The translations under genes were made by a program, and so were the position numbers. DNA of 64,000 nucleotides from Mesohalobacter salilacus (lineage in GTDB: Bacteria; Bacteroidota; Bacteroidia; Flavobacteriales; Flavobacteriaceae), in contig RRZV01000070.1 in NCBI GenBank assembly GCA_003931895.1, positions 62,001-126,000 of the forward strand, given 5' to 3'. The notes under the pieces were generated by a model. The model had not been told where the DNA came from. It did no database searches and worked only from the letters and a program-made list of their open reading frames with translations. Position 1 is the stretch's first letter. Every line of letters begins with the position of its first letter. Below are positions 17,772-26,636 of this stretch, in pieces.

Positions 17772-19061
17772 ATGATTAAAACTTTAAAAAAACTTGTAGC
17801 TCAATCGCCGATTTTGCAGGTTACAAGTTTTAATAGTTTGAGTGTAGTGTTAAGGCTTTTTACTAGTCTGGTTATTTCAAAATTAACGGCTATTCTTTTT
17901 GGAACTCAAGGTATGGCTCTCATTGGAAATTTGAAAAATACACTATCAGTTCTGCAAAGTTTTTCTACTGGTGGGCTGAATAATGGTGTAGTAAAATATG
18001 CCAGTGAAAATAAAGATGATAATTATAACTACAAAGTCTTTATTTCTACTTTATTATGGTTGTTTATAGGCTTAAGCATCATTATTTTTTTTTCAGTCTT
18101 TTTCAACTCCAATGCTTTAGCAATATATGTTTTTGATGACATAAAGTATAATTTTGTTTTTAAATGGACTGCTATATTGCTTCCATTGTTTGGCCTTAAT
18201 TCTTATATGCTTGCAATTTTACAAGGCTTAGAACAATTCAAAAAAGTCATAAAAATAAATATTTTCACACATTTTCTAAATGTTATAGTCTTTGTTATTG
18301 CTGTATTTCAATTTGGATTGTCTGGGGCGTTAATGGCTGTTGTCATTGTACCATCTGCGAGTTTAGCAATTAGTTTGTTTTTGGCGAGAAAATATTTGAG
18401 ACTTGGCCTATACTTTGATTACACCATATTTTCAACGCAACAACTTAAATTCTTTGGCCAATATGCATTCATGAGTCTCATATCTGCTGTAACTTTTCCT
18501 CTGGTATATCTTGGCATTCGTCAGAGCCTTACAGAGCAGATAGGGATTGATGCAGCCGGATACTGGGAAGCTAATTTTAGATTGTCTGCTTTTTATTTAG
18601 TTTTCATTCATTCTTTACTTAATTTATACATTTTGCCAAAGTTTGTTCAAGCCAAATCCAAACTTGAATTTCGTTCAATTGTATTTGAATTTTACAAAAA
18701 GGTTCTTCCATTTTTTGGGTTAGGTTTAATTGTGTTGTTTGTTTTAAGAAAATACCTTGTCTTAATGGTCTTTTCTGAAGATTTTCTTGAGGTAACTACA
18801 ATTCTAGGCTGGCAGATGATTGCAGATTTCTTAAGAGTTTTAGCTATTGTAATGGTCATTCAATTTCATGCCAAAAAGATGATTTGGCATTATATACTCA
18901 CAGATTTGTTTTTGGCAGTAGCCTTGTATTTTTCAGCTATTATTGGTGCAAAATACCTAGACTTATCTGGTGTTGTTATTGGGCACGTCATTACTTATTT
19001 ACTTTACTTTTTTGTAATTTTAATTATCTTTAGAAAATCATTATTTGGTTTAAAAGCATGA
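17772..19061 (+). CDS. Wzx-type O-antigen/polysaccharide flippase
   Basis: 429 residues with about 12 predicted membrane segments. The start region (FNSLSVVLRLFTSLVISKLT) and FGTQGMALIGNLKNTL are typical of the O-antigen translocase (WzxE-like) branch of the MOP exporter superfamily. It would flip undecaprenyl-linked glycan units across the inner membrane. It opens the surface-glycan cluster (glycosyltransferases and a phosphoethanolamine-transferase-like gene follow), 33 bases after the S41 peptidase gene. The saccharide is unknown. Confidence 0.85.
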   Translation: MIKTLKKLVAQSPILQVTSFNSLSVVLRLFTSLVISKLTAILFGTQGMALIGNLKNTLSVLQSFSTGGLNNGVVKYASENKDDNYNYKVFISTLLWLFIGLSIIIFFSVFFNSNALAIYVFDDIKYNFVFKWTAILLPLFGLNSYMLAILQGLEQFKKVIKINIFTHFLNVIVFVIAVFQFGLSGALMAVVIVPSASLAISLFLARKYLRLGLYFDYTIFSTQQLKFFGQYAFMSLISAVTFPLVYLGIRQSLTEQIGIDAAGYWEANFRLSAFYLVFIHSLLNLYILPKFVQAKSKLEFRSIVFEFYKKVLPFFGLGLIVLFVLRKYLVLMVFSEDFLEVTTILGWQMIADFLRVLAIVMVIQFHAKKMIWHYILTDLFLAVALYFSAIIGAKYLDLSGVVIGHVITYLLYFFVILIIFRKSLFGLKA

Positions 19062-19075
19062 AATAATATATTTCT

Positions 19076-19528
19076 ATGAAATCAATTTTTGAAGAACAGC
19101 CACTTAGGGAGATTATAAAAAGAATAGATAATTTATCTGTAAATAACCAATCTAAATGGGGCAAAATGAATGTTACTCAGATGCTGAATCACTGTCAGAA
19201 ACCCGTAAAGTTAGCTTTTGGAGAAGAGAACGTTAAAAAGCCAAATATTTTTATGAGAGGGGTTATCAAGTTTATGAAACCTACTTTATATAATGATAAG
19301 CCATGGAAACAAGGACTTCCCACCGCCAAGGAATTTGTAATACGAAACACTGAAGATTTTGAAGTTGAAAAGTCAAAACTGAAAGCTTTAGTTGAACGCA
19401 TGCACAAATCAGAATCTTTTTTTAGCCCCTCAAAGGAGCACCCAATATTTGGCAATATGAAATCGTGGATGTGGGGACAGTCTGCTTATAAACATTTAGA
19501 CCATCACTTAAAACAATTTGGAGTTTAA
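19076..19528 (+). CDS. DUF1569 (DinB-like) family protein
   Basis: 150 residues. KWGKMNVTQMLNHCQKPVKL near residue 27 and PIFGNMKSWMWGQSAYKHLD near residue 123, with the final HLDHHLKQFG, are typical of DUF1569, a relative of the DinB/YfiT four-helix metal-binding fold. His residues in NHC and in HLDHH could be the metal ligands. No function is established for this subfamily. It lies 14 bases after the flippase gene, probably in the same transcript, but nothing links it to glycan synthesis apart from position. Confidence 0.75.
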   Translation: MKSIFEEQPLREIIKRIDNLSVNNQSKWGKMNVTQMLNHCQKPVKLAFGEENVKKPNIFMRGVIKFMKPTLYNDKPWKQGLPTAKEFVIRNTEDFEVEKSKLKALVERMHKSESFFSPSKEHPIFGNMKSWMWGQSAYKHLDHHLKQFGV

Positions 19529-19555
19529 GATTACTTCAATTATAAAATTTACAAT

Positions 19556-20377
19556 TTGAATACTAAACGTCCTAAAGTAGAATTTCTGATATCCACCATG
19601 CATCGCACTGACTTAGGATTTTTAGATTCTATATTTAAGAATATCGATTTTAATTCAATTCCTATTCTCATTGTAAATCAAACTTCAAAGCACAAAAATC
19701 TTGTATCACATAAAAGTAATATTAGAGTTATAAATTCCTATGAAAAAGGATTGAGTAAAAGTAGAAACCATGCTTTAAACAATGCCATTGGTGAGATCTG
19801 TTTTATAGTTGATGATGACGTAGAATATTTACCTGGTGCTTTAAATACTGTACTTAAGGCTTATGAAGACTATCCTGATGCTGCTTTTATATCATTTCAA
19901 TTCTTAACTAAAAATGGGAAGGTAGAGACTCTTTATCAAAAGAAAAGTGGTCTTCAAAATAATTTACTTCACAAGCAGCATTTGCACTCTTTTGAAATTA
20001 CTTTGAAACCCGAAGTGCTTCTGGAAAGCAACATTCAGTTCAATACTTGCTTTGGAATAGGTGCACTATTTCATTCAGGCGAAGAACAGGTTTTAAGAGA
20101 CGATGTCGTCCGCAAAGGTCATAAAGTGTTTTACGTCAACAAACCTATCGTTAAGCATTTAGATATATTTTCTGTTGCTAAAGAGGGTTCCAAAGAATTT
20201 ACCCGAACAATTACTGCCGTAAAATATAGATTACATAAAAACCTTATATATCTATGGTTGTTGAGGTATATTTGGCAATTATTTAAGCGAAAAGTCATTA
20301 AGCTTGCTCAAACTAAACAAATTTGGACTTATGGCGTCAAGGCTGTTAGTGATTATAAAACATACTGCAAAAAATAA
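19556..20377 (+). CDS. Family 2 glycosyltransferase
   Basis: 273 residues. GT-A fold: EFLISTMHRTD at the N-terminus, EKGLSKSRNHALNNA (about 62-76) and the DxD-type motif IVDDDVEYL near residue 81. The region around FNTCFGIGALFHSGEEQVLRD contains the ED-like acceptor motif. It is likely to add a sugar to a lipid-linked glycan in the cluster opened by the flippase. The start is TTG at 19556, the only standard start that keeps the first beta strand. It overlaps the next gene by 47 bases. Confidence 0.82.
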   Translation: MNTKRPKVEFLISTMHRTDLGFLDSIFKNIDFNSIPILIVNQTSKHKNLVSHKSNIRVINSYEKGLSKSRNHALNNAIGEICFIVDDDVEYLPGALNTVLKAYEDYPDAAFISFQFLTKNGKVETLYQKKSGLQNNLLHKQHLHSFEITLKPEVLLESNIQFNTCFGIGALFHSGEEQVLRDDVVRKGHKVFYVNKPIVKHLDIFSVAKEGSKEFTRTITAVKYRLHKNLIYLWLLRYIWQLFKRKVIKLAQTKQIWTYGVKAVSDYKTYCKK

Positions 20378-21950
20378 GCAAAACCAAAAGGCATTAGGCT
20401 TTTGGCTAACGGTCTTATTTGTGTCTTTGGTTATTCAAGCTTATGGTTTTGGTTTTAATCGTATTTTACTGCGAAATTTTATAGAAAATTCGGCTCTGCT
20501 GATTATGTTAATGAGCTTTAGCTTACTTTTTAATAAATACTGGAAAACTATTGTTCAAGGTATTGGTTTTTTTGTGTTTTGGTTTAATTGTTTGTTCGAA
20601 AGCTTGTACTATTATCTATTTAAAGCCAACATAAGTGCTTCATCGATTTTTATTTTATTAGAAACTAATCTTGCCGAAGCAAAAGAGTTTGTAGAATTTT
20701 ACTACAATCCTTTTATTGTTTTTGTCATTGTCATTTTTGTCATACAGCTTTTATTATTCTTGAAAATAAGACCCGTTTTTTCTATCTCTAGAAAAATTAT
20801 TCATCAAAAAATTTACTACATACTTGCTATTTTAATTCCATTAGGTCTTATGATATATAAGGATTTTCAACGTTACAACTTTTTATACCTCAGTGTAGAT
20901 TCTGTTTTTGAATATATAGATGAACAACAAAAAATGAGTCGGTTTGAAATAGACAGGCAGATTGCAGACATACAAGGTTTTACAATTGAAAAAAAAGTGG
21001 ATACAGCTACTTATGTTCTCATTATTGGAGAATCTACTACGCGTAATCGCATGAGTTTATACGGTTATAACAGGACAACTACACCTTTTCTAGATAGCTT
21101 AAAACCCAACTTATGGGTATATAATGATGTGATAAGTAGCCATGCGTTTACCATCGGTGCATTAAGAGATGCATTGGTTATTAATGGTTTACAGTCTAAA
21201 GATGATTTTTCAATTATTCAAATGATGAATCAGGCAGGTTTTAAAACCTACTGGATTTCTAACCAAAGGCCAATTGGACAATATGAAAGTTTAGTTACAA
21301 AAATTGCGATGAGTAGCGATGTTTATATTACAAAGAATACGGCTCTTGATGGAAGCATTACGCCTAAGGATGAGGTTTTAATTCCTGAGTTTAGAAATAT
21401 ACTTAATGAAGATGTACCTAAAAAGTTTATAGTTCTTCATCCGCTTGGCACTCATATGAAATATGAAGACAGATATCCAAGTAAATTTAATAAGTTTAAG
21501 GGCAATAGTCCCTCAAAATTTAATCATCCCATAGCACATGAACGCACCAATACTTACGACAATGCAGTACTTTATCACGATTATTTCTTAGAGCAGATTT
21601 TTAAAGAAATGAAAAAAATTAAACATCCTGCCTATTACCTCTATTTTTCTGACCACGGAGAAGAAGTATATGAAAGTATTGATTTTTCCGGACATGCCGA
21701 AGAAAAGCCTACAAAGTCTATGTTTGAAATACCATTTTTTATATGGATGAATGACGAATTCAAATCTAATTTTAAAGCTGCTTATTTACCGGAAAACCCC
21801 TTCAAATTAGATAACTTTATACATACTTTTTCAGAATTGAATAGCATTAGCTTTAAAGGTGTTGATAGTACTAAATCGCTTTTCAGCCAACAAAACAAAT
21901 CTCAAAGAAGACGGGTTGGCCTTGGGGAATTCTATGATGAGTTGCCTTAA
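20331..21950 (+). CDS. Phosphoethanolamine transferase-like enzyme (EptA/CptA type, alkaline phosphatase fold)
   Basis: 539 residues from the ATG at 20331. Five membrane segments fill about residues 22-175, followed by a periplasmic sulfatase-like domain. The nucleophile loop is LIIGESTTRNRMSLYGYNR (Thr nucleophile), and the metal site has FSDHGEEVYES. EptA/CptA enzymes move phosphoethanolamine from phosphatidylethanolamine to lipid A, core sugars or other glycans. It sits in a glycan cluster, so the acceptor is probably a surface sugar or LPS. The 3' end converges on two glycosyltransferase genes. The start lies inside the previous gene; a longer form from 20304 is possible. Confidence 0.85.
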   Translation: MASRLLVIIKHTAKNKQNQKALGFWLTVLFVSLVIQAYGFGFNRILLRNFIENSALLIMLMSFSLLFNKYWKTIVQGIGFFVFWFNCLFESLYYYLFKANISASSIFILLETNLAEAKEFVEFYYNPFIVFVIVIFVIQLLLFLKIRPVFSISRKIIHQKIYYILAILIPLGLMIYKDFQRYNFLYLSVDSVFEYIDEQQKMSRFEIDRQIADIQGFTIEKKVDTATYVLIIGESTTRNRMSLYGYNRTTTPFLDSLKPNLWVYNDVISSHAFTIGALRDALVINGLQSKDDFSIIQMMNQAGFKTYWISNQRPIGQYESLVTKIAMSSDVYITKNTALDGSITPKDEVLIPEFRNILNEDVPKKFIVLHPLGTHMKYEDRYPSKFNKFKGNSPSKFNHPIAHERTNTYDNAVLYHDYFLEQIFKEMKKIKHPAYYLYFSDHGEEVYESIDFSGHAEEKPTKSMFEIPFFIWMNDEFKSNFKAAYLPENPFKLDNFIHTFSELNSISFKGVDSTKSLFSQQNKSQRRRVGLGEFYDELP

Positions 21951-21994
21951 TATTTGTAAAAATTCCAAACTTAATAAAGGCTTTATAGCTTTGA

Positions 21995-22927
21995 TTAAAA
22001 TGCAGATTTGTATATACCGGCATTGATTAATAGCCATTGAAATCTTTTTAATAAGTTCAATAAATATCCGGGGAAATGAATAAGTAATATCTGTTTTGAA
22101 CTTAAATTGGTTTTATCAATTTCAGAAAACGCTAGTTTGTAGAGGCTTTCGCTATGATTCATTTTTGCCTGAAGCGCAAGTGAATAACGGTTTATGTCTA
22201 AATATTTTTTCAAAGAAGGGTTATCGTTTTCCCAGGCTTTACTCTTATCGATATATTTTTTCTTTTCTTCTAAATTTATATCTATTGATAAATTATTTTC
22301 TGTATATCGCTTATATTTCAGGGTCACTTTTGGATTATAGCACAAATTAAAATTTATCGCAAACCTAATAATAAGGTCTAAATCTTGACCTGTTTTTAAA
22401 TTGATATCAAATCCACCAAGCTCATGAAAACATTGTTTTTTAAACGCAAGGGTTGATGTCCAAAACAACTGATCTTTAAAGCTATATGAAAAATAGTCTT
22501 CTACAATAAATGCTTCTTTTGGAATCTCTCTGCTATAATTTATGCTTTTTATATAATTATCAGACAGTTGGACTTCATAGGCATTTGAAACTACATCTGC
22601 TACTGAAAATTTTAGAATACAATTATACAGCTCCTCCAAATGATTGCTATACCAATAATCATCTGCATCTAAAAGCGCTATCCATTCTGCATTAGCATAT
22701 TTTACACCCAGGTTTCTTGCAGAAGAAGCGCCTTGATTCTCTTGGCTAAATATTTTAATGCGCTCATCCTCAAACTGATTGATGACCTCAAGACTGTTAT
22801 CTGTTGAACCATCATTCACCAAAATAATTTCAAAATCTGAAAACTTTTGAGATATGACACTTTGCAGTGTTTGAGCTATAAAATTTGCTTTATTGAAAAT
22901 TGGTATAACTACAGAAAAAAAAGCCAT
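21995..22927 (-). CDS. Family 2 glycosyltransferase
   Basis: 310 residues. It has a clear GT-A signature: FFSVVIPIFNKANFIAQTL, then LVNDGSTDNSLEVI near residue 36, the NQGASSARNLGVKYA segment and ALLDADDYWY (DxD) near residue 88. The C-terminal part carries a TGQDLDLIIRFA acceptor-side motif. The best-matched class is the large family of LPS/capsule GT2 enzymes. Its ATG comes directly after the stop of the upstream gene (22928), so the two are one operon. The sugar donor is unknown. Confidence 0.88.
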   Translation of the reverse strand: MAFFSVVIPIFNKANFIAQTLQSVISQKFSDFEIILVNDGSTDNSLEVINQFEDERIKIFSQENQGASSARNLGVKYANAEWIALLDADDYWYSNHLEELYNCILKFSVADVVSNAYEVQLSDNYIKSINYSREIPKEAFIVEDYFSYSFKDQLFWTSTLAFKKQCFHELGGFDINLKTGQDLDLIIRFAINFNLCYNPKVTLKYKRYTENNLSIDINLEEKKKYIDKSKAWENDNPSLKKYLDINRYSLALQAKMNHSESLYKLAFSEIDKTNLSSKQILLIHFPGYLLNLLKRFQWLLINAGIYKSAF

Positions 22928-23800
22928 TTAATAGTTTTTACTAAAATATAATATTCTATAAATATCAAGAAGCCATATCGGCTTTCCTTTGTAGATTAAA
23001 ATCCTTAAAATAGGGTTTTTTAGTCTTTCAAAAAACCAACTTAATAATTTTGATAAAAATAATTTAGAAGCAAGATGATAAACTTTAGACACCTGATTTT
23101 TTCCTTTACTCACAATATTTTGTTTTTCTAGTGAAATTAAAGTTCTTAGACCTTCTTCTATTTTTTTTATAAAAACTTCATTAGTCTCTAAATTTTTATG
23201 AATAACAGAATTATTAATATGTAAAACGTCAATATTTTTGCGCTTTAGTTTATCTGCAAATACGACCTCCTCAAACCCATAATTAGTGATTTTTTCTTCA
23301 AATGTTTGTTCACAATTTTTTAATAAAGTATTAGAAGTTAAAAACAGCTTGTAAGGTTTTTTTAGCCTTACTGAGGCCTTTTTGCATTCTCTCTTTATCC
23401 CGTAATTGAATCTTAGACTTTTTTTGCTTGACTTTGTTTTATTATAGCTCAGACCTCCAAAGCATGCAAATGTTTTAAACTCTTTAGAGAAATCTAAGTA
23501 TATTTTTATAAAGTTTTCTGATGACGGAATCACATCACTGTCTAATAATAACTTTAAATTGAATTTAGATTGTTTTAACAACAAATTCTTATTTAAAACC
23601 CGCCCTAAGTTGTTCTTATTTTCAATATAAACACAATTATTAAGGGAATTTATTTTCCTGTTTTCATCTAAATATTTCTTTCCGCCATCTTCACTTACTA
23701 AAATTTCAAAAGAGATTTTTAAATCTATACATTGTTTGTATAATATGTTTACTAAATCATAAGTGGGGTAATTATAGCAAGGAATAAGTATGCTTATCAC
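22928..23800 (-). CDS. Family 2 glycosyltransferase
   Basis: 290 residues starting ISILIPCYNYPTYDLVNIL, with ILVSEDGG near residue 33, NNLGRVLNKNLLLKQ near 62, LLLDSDVIPS (DxD) near 83 and FEEVVFADKL near 196. GT-A fold. It is immediately upstream of, and contiguous with, the 21995-22927 glycosyltransferase gene. The C-terminal region is basic and AT-rich, with many Lys and Asn codons. It probably works in the same surface-glycan pathway. The substrate cannot be stated. Confidence 0.82.
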   Translation of the reverse strand: MISILIPCYNYPTYDLVNILYKQCIDLKISFEILVSEDGGKKYLDENRKINSLNNCVYIENKNNLGRVLNKNLLLKQSKFNLKLLLDSDVIPSSENFIKIYLDFSKEFKTFACFGGLSYNKTKSSKKSLRFNYGIKRECKKASVRLKKPYKLFLTSNTLLKNCEQTFEEKITNYGFEEVVFADKLKRKNIDVLHINNSVIHKNLETNEVFIKKIEEGLRTLISLEKQNIVSKGKNQVSKVYHLASKLFLSKLLSWFFERLKNPILRILIYKGKPIWLLDIYRILYFSKNY

Positions 23801-23851
23801 ATGTTGATGTTTTAATTATTGTGGTTGAGTGTGGCTTTTGTTTTACAAATT

Positions 23852-24547
23852 TCAGCTCTCAGTTTTAGTTTTTTTTTGAACGACTTCAAAAACTTTTTGA
23901 CCGTCACATTTTAATGTTTTTGAAGGATATTTAAGTAAGAGCGCATAATCGTGAGTGGCCATTAATATGGTGTTACCGTTCTTGTTTATATCCTGAAGGA
24001 CTTCCATAACTTCAACAGAAGTTTGAGGATCGAGATTTCCAGTGGGTTCGTCAGCAAGAATAAGTTCAGGGTCATTAAGTAATGCGCGAGCTATAGCTAT
24101 ACGCTGTTGTTCTCCACCAGAAAGTTGATATGGAAATTTAAAATGCTTTGTTTGCATTCCAACTTTACGCAAAACTTCATCAATTTTATTTTCCATTTGG
24201 CTTTTGTCTTTCCAGCCTGTTGCTTTTAGAACGAACTCCAAATTTTGTTTGATATTCCTATCGTTCAGTAATTTGAAATCTTGAAACACCACACCGAGTT
24301 TACGACGTAGCTCAGGAATTTGTTTTTCTTTTAGTTTCTTAAGGTCTACACCAACAATTTCGCCATGACCTTCCTTGAGCGGAATATCGCCATAGAGCGT
24401 TTTCATAAAACTGCTTTTACCAGTTCCAGTTTTTCCGATTAGGTAAACGAATTCACCCTTGTTGATAGAAACGTTGACTTGAGACAGAATAAGTGATTCT
24501 CTCTGATAGATGGCAACGTTTTGTAATGTTAAAATGGTTTCAGACAT
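23852..24547 (-). CDS. ftsE: Cell division ATP-binding protein FtsE
   Basis: 231 residues. A single ABC ATPase domain with Walker [10 protein letters not shown] (38-46), Q-loop VVFQDFKLL, signature [15 protein letters not shown] and Walker [13 protein letters not shown], then an H-loop ATHDY. FtsE pairs with the membrane protein FtsX to control cell-wall hydrolases at the septum. No ftsX lies next to it. In this phylum ftsX is, to my knowledge, often encoded elsewhere, so the absence is not alarming. LolD-like and other MacB-type ATPases are the main alternatives, but the close [16 protein letters not shown] segment favours FtsE. Confidence 0.85.
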   Translation of the reverse strand: MSETILTLQNVAIYQRESLILSQVNVSINKGEFVYLIGKTGTGKSSFMKTLYGDIPLKEGHGEIVGVDLKKLKEKQIPELRRKLGVVFQDFKLLNDRNIKQNLEFVLKATGWKDKSQMENKIDEVLRKVGMQTKHFKFPYQLSGGEQQRIAIARALLNDPELILADEPTGNLDPQTSVEVMEVLQDINKNGNTILMATHDYALLLKYPSKTLKCDGQKVFEVVQKKTKTES

Positions 24548-24641
24548 CGAAGCGTTTCAGAATTAAACGAATGGTAAAGATAAAAAATTATAATTTGTGA
24601 AAAATGTATTTTTACAATAGTCATCAAATGATTTTTATGAA

Positions 24642-24907
24642 AACCTGAGTTCGATTATTCTCACAAAGTCAAAATCAATAAAAATATTCAGTTACAAGGC
24701 AATTTTTAGAAGGGTAGCCATAGCTATCGTAAAAAAAATTAACGCAGTAAATGGGTGATTTTATTGCCCTAAATTAACATATTCGGTTTAAAACAGCCAT
24801 CTACTTCACTTTTTTAATCTGCAATATCTCCATATTACGTCATAAAAAAGTTCGTATCTCACTATTTAAAACCGTTTTGACAAAGCGAGAATAATCGAAC
24901 TTAGGTT
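24642..24907. mobile_element. MITE-like element with 34-bp imperfect terminal inverted repeats
   Basis: The left end begins AACCTGAGTTCGATTATTCT; the reverse complement of the right end begins AACCTAAGTTCGATTATTCT. Over the first 33 positions 28 match, with a perfect 15-base core AGTTCGATTATTCTC (24648-24662; right copy 24887-24901). GAA flanks both ends and may be a 3-base target duplication. The 266-bp interior has no ORF; it contains a GGCAAT/ATTGCC pair. This looks like a non-autonomous derivative of an insertion sequence, or the joined ends of a deleted one. Transposase family unknown. Confidence 0.7.
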
Positions 24908-25089
24908 GAAAGCCTTTTCAAGGCCATTAAAATGAGAAATTTATTCTTTAATTTAGTGATTCGAAACAGGAGAATTGTTTTGAAAAAGCATAACAAAGTG
25001 ATATATATGCTAGCCTTGTGCTGAAATTGAGTTTTGCTAAGGATCTATCTCTAATCTATAGCATAAAATAAAGTGGTTTTTTGCTATCA

Positions 25090-25120
25090 TTGGAGGAGTA
25101 GAAAATATTTTTTATATTTG
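25090..25120 (+). promoter_or_regulatory. Promoter of the response regulator gene
   Basis: TTG at 25090-25092, exactly 20 bases, then TATATTTG at 25113-25120, a full -33/-7 match for Bacteroidota. The ATG follows 16 bases later. The gene therefore still has a good promoter despite its damaged 3' end. Confidence 0.75.
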
Positions 25121-25136
25121 ATGTAACCCAAATACT

Positions 25137-25718
25137 ATGACCTATAACACCCTAATCATAGACGACCATCCCACGCAGGTTGAGACATACAAAGATATTT
25201 TCAGACTTATTGATGATGCACCAGCTTTAGAGTTTATACATTTTCATAACCTCAAAGATGCTTATGTTTTTGCTATAAATCACGAAAGTAAATCTGAGAT
25301 TGACCTTATCCTTTTAGATATAAATCTTCCTCCCTATCCTGAAATGGGGCTGCACAGTGGTGTTGATTTGGCTGAAGTTTTAAAAGAAGAACTGCCCCAA
25401 GCCAAGCTTTGTTTTTTGACTTCACATGATGAAGCCATAATGTTATATGATTTATATACAAGATTTACCCCACAAGCTGTTTTGATAAAAAGCGACTTTA
25501 ATGGTGAAGATTTAGAGCTTTTTTTTAAACACATGCTTCAAGGCAAAACTTTCTATACAGATACATTTCTTAAAGCTAAACAGAAGCTTATTGATTCGGA
25601 ACTATTTTTAGATTCTAAAAACCGAGAAATCATCACAAATCTGCTTACGCATTCATTTACCACATACAGAAAGAAAGCTGTTTTAATTCAATATTTGGGA
25701 TTACCATATCAAGCCTAG
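25137..25718 (+). CDS. Response regulator with a shortened, probably non-functional LuxR-type output domain
   Basis: 193 residues. The receiver domain (about 1-135) is intact: acidic pair D9/D10, phosphoacceptor D61 in ILLDINLP, T95 in LTS and K118 in LIKSD. The C-terminus (KNREIITNLL then THSFTTYRKKAVLIQYLGL) resembles the start and end of a LuxR/GerE helix-turn-helix but lacks about a dozen residues in the middle, where the turn and recognition helix should be. Members of this flavobacterial family are usually around 210-230 residues. So this may be an internally deleted gene or a receiver-only regulator. No sensor kinase lies nearby. Confidence 0.75.
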   Translation: MTYNTLIIDDHPTQVETYKDIFRLIDDAPALEFIHFHNLKDAYVFAINHESKSEIDLILLDINLPPYPEMGLHSGVDLAEVLKEELPQAKLCFLTSHDEAIMLYDLYTRFTPQAVLIKSDFNGEDLELFFKHMLQGKTFYTDTFLKAKQKLIDSELFLDSKNREIITNLLTHSFTTYRKKAVLIQYLGLPYQA

Positions 25719-25757
25719 TGGTATCAAAACTAGAATCTCAGGTTAATAATCTCAATT

Positions 25758-26636
25758 TCAAGTTTGATGTTTTATAAATGATAATGCCTCATCTAAAACT
25801 TTAACCTCAAGCTTTGTAAACTCCTTGACGACTTCTCCATCTATTTGAAGTAATTGGGGTTGTTTCAGTTTTATTGTCGCTGTTTTGGCTTGAAACGTTT
25901 CAAGATTTTTAACCTTATGATCTTCATCAAATTTAGATAAAGTCGCTTTAATTAAATCTGTAAAGTCCATGGCTTTGACGACAACAAGTTCAAAAATGCC
26001 ATCATCCATCTTTCCTATTGTATTAAGAGGTATCCCAGTTCCAAATTTTTTTCCATTGCAAATTGCGAGCATGACGCCTTTTCTTTCATATTGCATTCGG
26101 TCAGTTTTGATGTCAATTTCAAAACTCTTTAAATTCTGAAATTCTGACCAGAAATGTTTTGCATAGGTAAACATGCCTCTTTCTTCATCTTTATCATAAT
26201 TGGCCACAAGGTTTGCGTTGGCACCGATATCACCGAGATGTAAAAACAAATGCTCGTCGTTGATGCTTAGCACATCTAAAGCTTTGGTTTCATGAGATTG
26301 AACATATTTTTTAAACAGTATTCTCGCCGTTTTGGTGAGATTGAATTCGGCAGCTAGTCCATTGGCAGAGCCCATAGGAATAAACCCGACTTTTGTTTTG
26401 TGCTCAACCAACGGTTTCAAAAACAGGTTTAGCGTGCCATCACCACCAACGATAATCACTTTATCGGGCGTGTGTTTGACGATAAGCTGATTTAATTTCT
26501 CGCAATCTCGATGTCCTGTGGTTTTGTATAGTTCAAAATCGATTTTAGAATTGTCCATAAATCCTTTGGCAAAATCTATAAAAACAGTTTTGTTTTTATC
26601 TCCAGAAATCGGATTTATGACAAGAATAATTTTCAT
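25758..26636 (-). CDS. Diacylglycerol/lipid kinase family protein (YegS/DagK type)
   Basis: 292 residues. The DAGK catalytic domain starts with LVINPISGDKNK, followed by VIIVGGDGTLNLFLKPL (GGDGT, about 60) and GFIPMGSANGLAAEF (about 85-99). The middle KAMDFTD... and final LQIDGEVV segments are usual. Members phosphorylate diacylglycerol, sphingoid bases or undecaprenol-type lipids; the substrate is not given by sequence. The gene shares one base with the upstream App1-type gene (TAATG), so the two are translationally coupled. Confidence 0.9.
   Translation of the reverse strand: MKIILVINPISGDKNKTVFIDFAKGFMDNSKIDFELYKTTGHRDCEKLNQLIVKHTPDKVIIVGGDGTLNLFLKPLVEHKTKVGFIPMGSANGLAAEFNLTKTARILFKKYVQSHETKALDVLSINDEHLFLHLGDIGANANLVANYDKDEERGMFTYAKHFWSEFQNLKSFEIDIKTDRMQYERKGVMLAICNGKKFGTGIPLNTIGKMDDGIFELVVVKAMDFTDLIKATLSKFDEDHKVKNLETFQAKTATIKLKQPQLLQIDGEVVKEFTKLEVKVLDEALSFIKHQT

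Larger units (their letters stand above)
24548..25136. other. 589-base non-coding spacer between ftsE and the response regulator gene
   Basis: No ORF with coding character is seen on either strand. It holds a 266-bp MITE-like element (24642-24907), a small GCCTT-TTC-AAGGC hairpin (24912-24924) just after it, and the promoter of the response regulator gene (25090-25120). I see nothing convincing in the rest. Confidence 0.7.

Noticed and set aside
23852-24547. LolD or generic MacB-type ATPase
   Set aside because: It lacks an adjacent permease and matches the FtsE-type sequence around the Q-loop better; kept as ftsE.
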